This document shows positions 7,876 through 11,968 of a stretch of 11,968 nt of DNA, piece after piece. Where the stretch lies: assembly GCA_023266455.1 (NCBI GenBank), contig JAHFQD010000022.1:1-11968 (forward strand), in the 5' to 3' direction. The stretch's first letter is position 1; each line of letters starts with the position of its first letter. The position numbers were made by a program, and so were the translations under genes. The notes beneath the pieces are model-generated. The model did not search any database. It had not been told where the DNA came from and worked only from the letters and a program-made list of their open reading frames with translations. The stretch is from Candidatus Muproteobacteria bacterium (lineage in GTDB: Bacteria; Pseudomonadota; Gammaproteobacteria; Acidiferrobacterales; Sulfurifustaceae).

Positions 7876-8568
7876 ATGACATCCACCATCGCCGACAACA
7901 TCGCGCGAATCCGCAGCGCAATCGACGCTGCCAGACGTTCGGCACAAGACGTTAAACTCATCGCCGTATCGAAAACGCATCCCGTGGAATCAATCCGCGT
8001 CGCCATCGACGCAGGTCAATACGTTTTCGGCGAGAACACGACTCAAGAAGCGTTGGCAAAAATTCCGACGTTCGTCGACGCCGAATTAGAGTGGCACTTC
8101 ATCGGTCATTTGCAATCGAACAAGGCGAAATTCGTTCCCGGTCATTTCTCGTGGCTACACTCGCTGGACAGCGTCAAACTCGCGCAACGTTTATCGCGCG
8201 CGGCGCAAGAACAACAGGCGCTGTTGCGTGTGCTCATCGAAGTGAACGTCACGCGCGACCCGCAGAAACATGGCGTGGCGCCGACAGACATCTTTTCATT
8301 GATAGACGATTTGTTGAAACAAAACTTACCGAACATCGAACTCCGCGGACTCATGACGGTCGGACCGCACCCCGCCGGTGAAAGCGAGATCCGCGCGGCG
8401 TTCGCGTCATTGCGTCGCTTGCGCGACGATGTCGCGCAGCGATTCGCGTTACCCAATTTCACCGAACTATCGATGGGCATGAGCGGCGATTACCTAGACG
8501 CCGTCAAAGAAGGTTCCACCATGATTCGCGTCGGCAGCGCCATCTTCGGTGCACGAGACTACGCATGA
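7876..8568 (+). CDS. yggS: YggS/PLPBP-family pyridoxal 5'-phosphate homeostasis protein
   Basis: This 230-residue cytosolic PLP-binding protein has the alanine-racemase-like N-terminal fold and no known enzymatic turnover. The family buffers PLP and affects amino acid and keto acid pools. Lys33 in LIAVSKTHP is the expected Schiff-base lysine. Other family marks are FGENTTQEALAK (about 51-62), WHFIGHLQSNK (73-83), RGLMTVGP (147-154) and LSMGMSGDYLDAVKEGSTMIRVGSAIFG (about 198-225), the last covering the phosphate-binding end. Length is normal. The ATG at 7876..7878 matches the conserved start, though only a weak GGA lies just upstream. Its stop overlaps the start of the CoA-transferase gene by 4 nt. 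In many proteobacteria yggS neighbours proC and yggT; neither is here. Confidence 0.95.
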   Translation: MTSTIADNIARIRSAIDAARRSAQDVKLIAVSKTHPVESIRVAIDAGQYVFGENTTQEALAKIPTFVDAELEWHFIGHLQSNKAKFVPGHFSWLHSLDSVKLAQRLSRAAQEQQALLRVLIEVNVTRDPQKHGVAPTDIFSLIDDLLKQNLPNIELRGLMTVGPHPAGESEIRAAFASLRRLRDDVAQRFALPNFTELSMGMSGDYLDAVKEGSTMIRVGSAIFGARDYA

Positions 8569-9416
8569 GCACCCCACCGCTTGCGGGGATTCGCATCATT
8601 AACCTCGCTATCAATTTGCCCGGGCCGATGGCAGTCCATCGACTCATGGAACTCGGCGCTACAGCGACAAAAGTCGAACCGCCATCGGGCGATCCTGTTG
8701 CGAACAATTATCCGTGGCTTTATCGAAAATTGCGTAGCACTCAACCGATGGTTGCTCTCGATCTGAAAAAAACCTTCGATAGAACCGAACTCGATAAATT
8801 ACTGACGCACGCCGACTTATTATTAACCTCGATGCGTCCGCGCGCGTTAGCCAATCTCGGCCTCGATTGGGCGCGACTGCACCGAGATTTTCCACGACTC
8901 TGCCATGTCGCTATCGTCGGATTCGCCCCGCCCGATGAAAATCGTCCCGGTCACGACCTGATTTATCAAGCAGTCAACGGCCTCGTCGAACCACCGCAAT
9001 TGCCATCGATCTTGATCGCCGATTACGCCGGCGCCGAGCGCATCGTGAGCACCGCGCTCGCGTTACTGCTCGCGCGCGCTAACACCAGCGACGCTGCTTT
9101 CGCCATGGTCGCTTGGGCGGATGCCATCGCGCCATATGCGGACTCGCTGCGCGTCGGGGCCACCCGCGCCGGTGGACCGTTGCGCGGCGGCTTACCGAAT
9201 TATGGTGTTTACGAAACGCGCGCGGGCTGGATCGCGGTCGCCGCACTCGAAAAAACCTTTCTCGACACATTGCGAAAAACGCTTGCGCTCAACATCGTCG
9301 ATCGCGCTTCAATGCAGAAAATATTCTTAACTCGCACGGCCCAAGAATGGGAAAGATGGGCACGGCAACACGATCTTCCGTTGGTAGCCGTCGTGAATCT
9401 GGAGAATGAAAAATGA
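8565..9416 (+). CDS. Short class III (CaiB/BaiF-type) CoA-transferase-like protein
   Basis: The family moves CoA between acyl groups, or racemises acyl-CoAs in the AMACR branch. The 283-residue product shows the N-terminal CoA-binding pattern LAGIRIINLAINLPGPMAVHRL, then LMELGATATKVEPPSGDP (28-44) and a VALDLKK strand (63-69). The GHDLIYQAVNGL motif places Asp131 where the catalytic aspartate sits. IADYAGAERI (151-160) also fits. The PNYGVYETRAGWIAVAALE stretch (211-229) and EWERWARQHDLPLVAVVNLE (261-280) are recognisable. Typical members have 360-430 residues; this one lacks the glycine-rich GQ-V-D-S helix-linker region after about residue 171 and everything after the final PVL-like strand. 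It may be a compact active variant or degenerate. The ATG overlaps the yggS stop and the end overlaps the thiolase start. The substrate is unknown. Confidence 0.8.
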   Translation: MSTPPLAGIRIINLAINLPGPMAVHRLMELGATATKVEPPSGDPVANNYPWLYRKLRSTQPMVALDLKKTFDRTELDKLLTHADLLLTSMRPRALANLGLDWARLHRDFPRLCHVAIVGFAPPDENRPGHDLIYQAVNGLVEPPQLPSILIADYAGAERIVSTALALLLARANTSDAAFAMVAWADAIAPYADSLRVGATRAGGPLRGGLPNYGVYETRAGWIAVAALEKTFLDTLRKTLALNIVDRASMQKIFLTRTAQEWERWARQHDLPLVAVVNLENEK

Positions 9417-10711
9417 ATTCCACGACCCTGAATTCCTCGCTGCTACATCTGCCGCGCCGCATCGCCGTCATCGGCGGCGCGCGCATCCCCTTTTGTCGCG
9501 CCAATACCGCTTACAGCGAAGAGAGCAATCTCAGCATGATGACGGCGGCGACACGCGCGCTGACCGAAAAATATCGACTCGCCGGCCAGACGCTCGGTGA
9601 AGTTTGCCTCGGCGCGGTGATGACACAACCCAAAGACTGCAATTTGGCGCGCGAAGTCGTCTTCGCCAGCGACCTGGCGCCAGAAACGCCAGCGGTCGAT
9701 CTGCGGCGCGCCTGCGCCACCAGTTTGGAAGCGGCGATCATGGTCGGCATGAAAATCGCCACCGGCGCCATCGATGTCGGCATCGCCGGCGGCTGCGACA
9801 CCATCAGCGATCTACCTTTGGCGCTGCAACCGGCGCTGGCACATCGGTTACTGCAAAGCGCTCGCGCCAGAACATTCATCGACCGCATACGTCCATGGTT
9901 CGGATTTCGTCCGCGCGAATTAAAACCGGTCATCCCCGGCGTAACCGAACCCACCACCGGATTATCGATGGGCCAACACACGGATTTGATGGCGCGCGAA
10001 TGGGGCGTGACGCGCGAGGAGCAAGATGCGTTCGCCGTCGAGAGTCACCAAAAAGCGGTGGCCGCTTACAAGCGCGGTTTTTACCAAGATCTCGTTGTCC
10101 CGTATCTCAAAGCCACACAAGACAACAATCTACGCGCTGAGACCTCGGTATCTCAATTATCCAAATTGAAGCCGTCGTTTTATCCCGACGGCACGCTCAC
10201 CGCCGGCAACAGCAGTCCGCTCACCGACGGCGCCGCTTGCGTTTTGCTCGCGTCCGAAAGCTGGGCGCGGCAACACGATTTGCCGGTGCAGGCGTATCTC
10301 AGCGCTTGGGAAGTCGCGGCCATCAATGTGAAACAAGAAGGACTGCTAATGGCACCCGCGTACGCCGTACCACGCATGTTGACGCGCGCCGGTCTCACCT
10401 TGGCGGATTTCGATTTCTACGAAATCCACGAAGCCTTCGCCGCGCAAGTGTTGTGCACATTACGCGCCTGGGAATCGGAAAAATTTTGCCGCGAACGGCT
10501 CGGTCTGCCAGAACCGTGGGGGACGCTCGATCACCGCAAACTCAACGTCGTCGGCAGCAGCATCGCGCTCGGCCATCCCTTCGGCGCGACGGGCGCGCGT
10601 CTCATTGGTACGTTGGCAAAGCTGCTGATCGAGAAAGGCCGTGGACGTGGACTGATGTCAATTTGTACCGCGGGCGGGATGGGCGTGACGGCAATTCTAG
10701 AACGGCCGTAA
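9413..10711 (+). CDS. fadI: FadI-like acetyl-CoA C-acyltransferase (thiolase)
   Basis: Thiolases cleave 3-ketoacyl-CoA with CoA, or run the reverse condensation. The 432-residue length matches FadI. Active-site positions are present: Cys101 in RRACATSLEA, His339 in HEAFAAQ, His388 in GHPFGATGAR and Cys418 in SICTAGGMG. HEAFAAQ and the EPTTGLSMGQHTDLMAREWG stretch (about 179-198) point to the FadI/trifunctional-beta branch rather than AtoB/PhaA. No fadJ/fadB-like hydratase-dehydrogenase gene is adjacent, so the role in beta-oxidation is inferred. The ATG at 9413..9415 overlaps the CoA-transferase stop (ATGA) and has GGAG 8 nt upstream, inside the preceding gene. The stop lies 2 bp from the stop of the converging GGDEF-EAL gene, with no terminator between. 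Confidence 0.9.
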   Translation: MNSTTLNSSLLHLPRRIAVIGGARIPFCRANTAYSEESNLSMMTAATRALTEKYRLAGQTLGEVCLGAVMTQPKDCNLAREVVFASDLAPETPAVDLRRACATSLEAAIMVGMKIATGAIDVGIAGGCDTISDLPLALQPALAHRLLQSARARTFIDRIRPWFGFRPRELKPVIPGVTEPTTGLSMGQHTDLMAREWGVTREEQDAFAVESHQKAVAAYKRGFYQDLVVPYLKATQDNNLRAETSVSQLSKLKPSFYPDGTLTAGNSSPLTDGAACVLLASESWARQHDLPVQAYLSAWEVAAINVKQEGLLMAPAYAVPRMLTRAGLTLADFDFYEIHEAFAAQVLCTLRAWESEKFCRERLGLPEPWGTLDHRKLNVVGSSIALGHPFGATGARLIGTLAKLLIEKGRGRGLMSICTAGGMGVTAILERP

Positions 10712-10713
10712 CG

Positions 10714-11968
10714 TCATTCGGAATCGGAAGCGCTGGGATGGGCCTGTAAAAAATCAGTGAAGGCCTGTCCTGAGATCGGACGACCGTAATAAAAACCTTG
10801 CGCTATCCAACAGCCGTGCGATTTAAGAAACGCTTCTTGCTCGGCGGTACCGACGCCTTCGGCGATGATGCGTAAACCGAGATTGCGCGCCATCGAAATG
10901 ATGGTGGTGACAATCGCGTCGTTCGATCGCCGGCCGATCCGGCTCACGAACGAACGGTCGATTTTGAGCGCGTGAATCGGAAAGCGTTGAAAATACGACA
11001 ACGCCGAATAGCCCATGCCGAAATCGTCGATGATGATTTGCGCACCCATGGTGGCGAGTTCATCCAAGATCACCAAGTTCTGCGGTGTCTGACGCATCAA
11101 ATGATTTTCCGTGATCTCCAAATCCAGCGCGTTCGCCGGAATTCCGATTTCCACTAATAAATCGGCGAGCCGTTCGTGAAAATCCGGTTGATCGAATTGG
11201 CGTACCGACAGATTGATCGCCATGCGCATATTCGGATGACCGTTCTGTCGCCAGCGTTTTAATTGCATGCAAGCTTCGCGTAGCACCCACACACCGAGTG
11301 GCACGATCAAACCCGTGTCTTCGGCGACATGAATGAACTCCGTCGGCTCCAACACGCGTTCGCCCGGTGGCGTCCAACGTAACAACGCTTCGGCCGCCAG
11401 AATCTCGCCACTGCGCACGTTCACTTGTCCTTGGTAATGCAGAATAAATTCTTTCGCCGCGATCGCGTGATGCAGACGATTCACGAGCGTCATGCGTTGC
11501 TGCATCGCGGCGTTAAGCGCGGGCGTAAAAAATTGGTAGTTGCCGCGACCGCGATCCTTGGCGTGATACATCGCTGCGTCCGCGGCACCGACCAAGGCTT
11601 CAGCGTCGTCGGCATCGGTCGGGAAAATGCTGATGCCGATGCTGCCGTTCACATGCAACGACTGTCCTTCCACCACGAACGGTTCAACCAAGGATTCGAG
11701 CACTTTTTTAGCGGCTATCGCGGCGTCGGCGTTGTGATTTAAGTCTGGCAGCAAAATGATGAATTCATCGCCACCCAAGCGGGCCACGCTGTCGCTTTCT
11801 CGCAAGCAACTCTGCAAACGCACCGCGGCTTCTTGCAAAAGATGATCACCCACACGATGCCCGAGCGAGTCGTTGACGTATTTGAATTGATCAAGATCGA
11901 CGAACAATAAGGCCATCATCTTGCGATGACGCCGCGCTTGCGTGATGGCCTGCTGGACGCGGTCTTGC
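10714..11968 (-). CDS. GGDEF-EAL cyclic-di-GMP signalling protein, partial (5' end outside window)
   Basis: Such proteins make (GGDEF) or degrade (EAL) cyclic di-GMP. The frame is open to the right edge; the N-terminal sensor region is outside. The visible part opens inside the GGDEF domain: FVDLDQFKYVND, then RESD five residues before GGDEF (codons at 11761..11775), i.e. an intact inhibitory I-site and active site. The EAL domain follows with AEALLRW, NLSVRQF, LEITEN, DDFGMGYS, LKIDRSF and IAEGV, so the known metal and catalytic acids and the lysine are all present. Both domains therefore look catalytically competent; the net activity cannot be told from sequence. The gene ends with PSASDSE and converges on the thiolase gene. 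The in-frame ATG near 11919 is inside the GGDEF domain and is not the real start. Confidence 0.95.
   Translation of the reverse strand, partial: QDRVQQAITQARRHRKMMALLFVDLDQFKYVNDSLGHRVGDHLLQEAAVRLQSCLRESDSVARLGGDEFIILLPDLNHNADAAIAAKKVLESLVEPFVVEGQSLHVNGSIGISIFPTDADDAEALVGAADAAMYHAKDRGRGNYQFFTPALNAAMQQRMTLVNRLHHAIAAKEFILHYQGQVNVRSGEILAAEALLRWTPPGERVLEPTEFIHVAEDTGLIVPLGVWVLREACMQLKRWRQNGHPNMRMAINLSVRQFDQPDFHERLADLLVEIGIPANALDLEITENHLMRQTPQNLVILDELATMGAQIIIDDFGMGYSALSYFQRFPIHALKIDRSFVSRIGRRSNDAIVTTIISMARNLGLRIIAEGVGTAEQEAFLKSHGCWIAQGFYYGRPISGQAFTDFLQAHPSASDSE

Noticed and set aside
9604..10140. A 178-codon frame overlapping the thiolase
   Set aside because: Arginine/histidine-rich product in the wrong frame of a gene with all thiolase motifs.
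1..11968. Mobile element, CRISPR or defence island
   Set aside because: No transposase, integrase, terminal repeats, repeat-spacer pattern or nuclease/toxin genes were seen; gene content is core metabolism and envelope.

Overview
The window reads as chromosomal core DNA of a Gram-negative proteobacterium, most likely a gammaproteobacterium. The evidence is the LolCD outer-membrane lipoprotein sorting system, an ExbB/ExbD energy-transduction pair, ComEC, the helicase loader DciA, and a minus-strand gene order (dciA, lolC, lolD, comEC, exbB, exbD) that I recall from gammaproteobacterial genomes. No species can be named from sequence alone. GC content looks moderate (a little over 50 percent by eye). 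I see no insertion sequence, CRISPR array, tRNA, rRNA or phage gene.

Left block (1..6605, all minus strand, transcribed right to left): dciA (GTG start), a LolC/LolE-type permease, lolD (4-nt overlap), comEC, a secreted protein of unknown function, exbB and exbD. The last gene runs off the left edge. The block mixes envelope functions (lipoprotein release, pmf-driven energy transduction) with DNA functions (helicase loading, DNA uptake). The most notable detail is the comEC start: the frame and the conserved N-terminus extend 43 codons upstream of the first conventional start, to an ATT codon with a good Shine-Dalgarno sequence.

Middle (6606..7875): an M23 peptidase with a membrane anchor is divergent from dciA across a very short spacer. 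It ends in a clear Rho-independent terminator. A leader of about 210 nt follows, with a possible 38-codon ORF that has a ribosome-binding site.

Right block (7876..10711, plus strand): yggS (PLP homeostasis), an unusually short class III CoA-transferase-like protein and a FadI-like thiolase. Both junctions are ATGA overlaps, so the three genes look translationally coupled. This pairing of yggS with acyl-CoA enzymes differs from its usual proC/yggT neighbourhood and is the most unusual arrangement here.

Right edge (10714..11968, minus strand): the C-terminal part of a GGDEF-EAL cyclic-di-GMP protein with both active sites and the inhibitory I-site apparently intact. It converges on the thiolase with 2 bp between stop codons. 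I found no convincing new defence, mobile or RNA system; most genes are recognisable housekeeping families.
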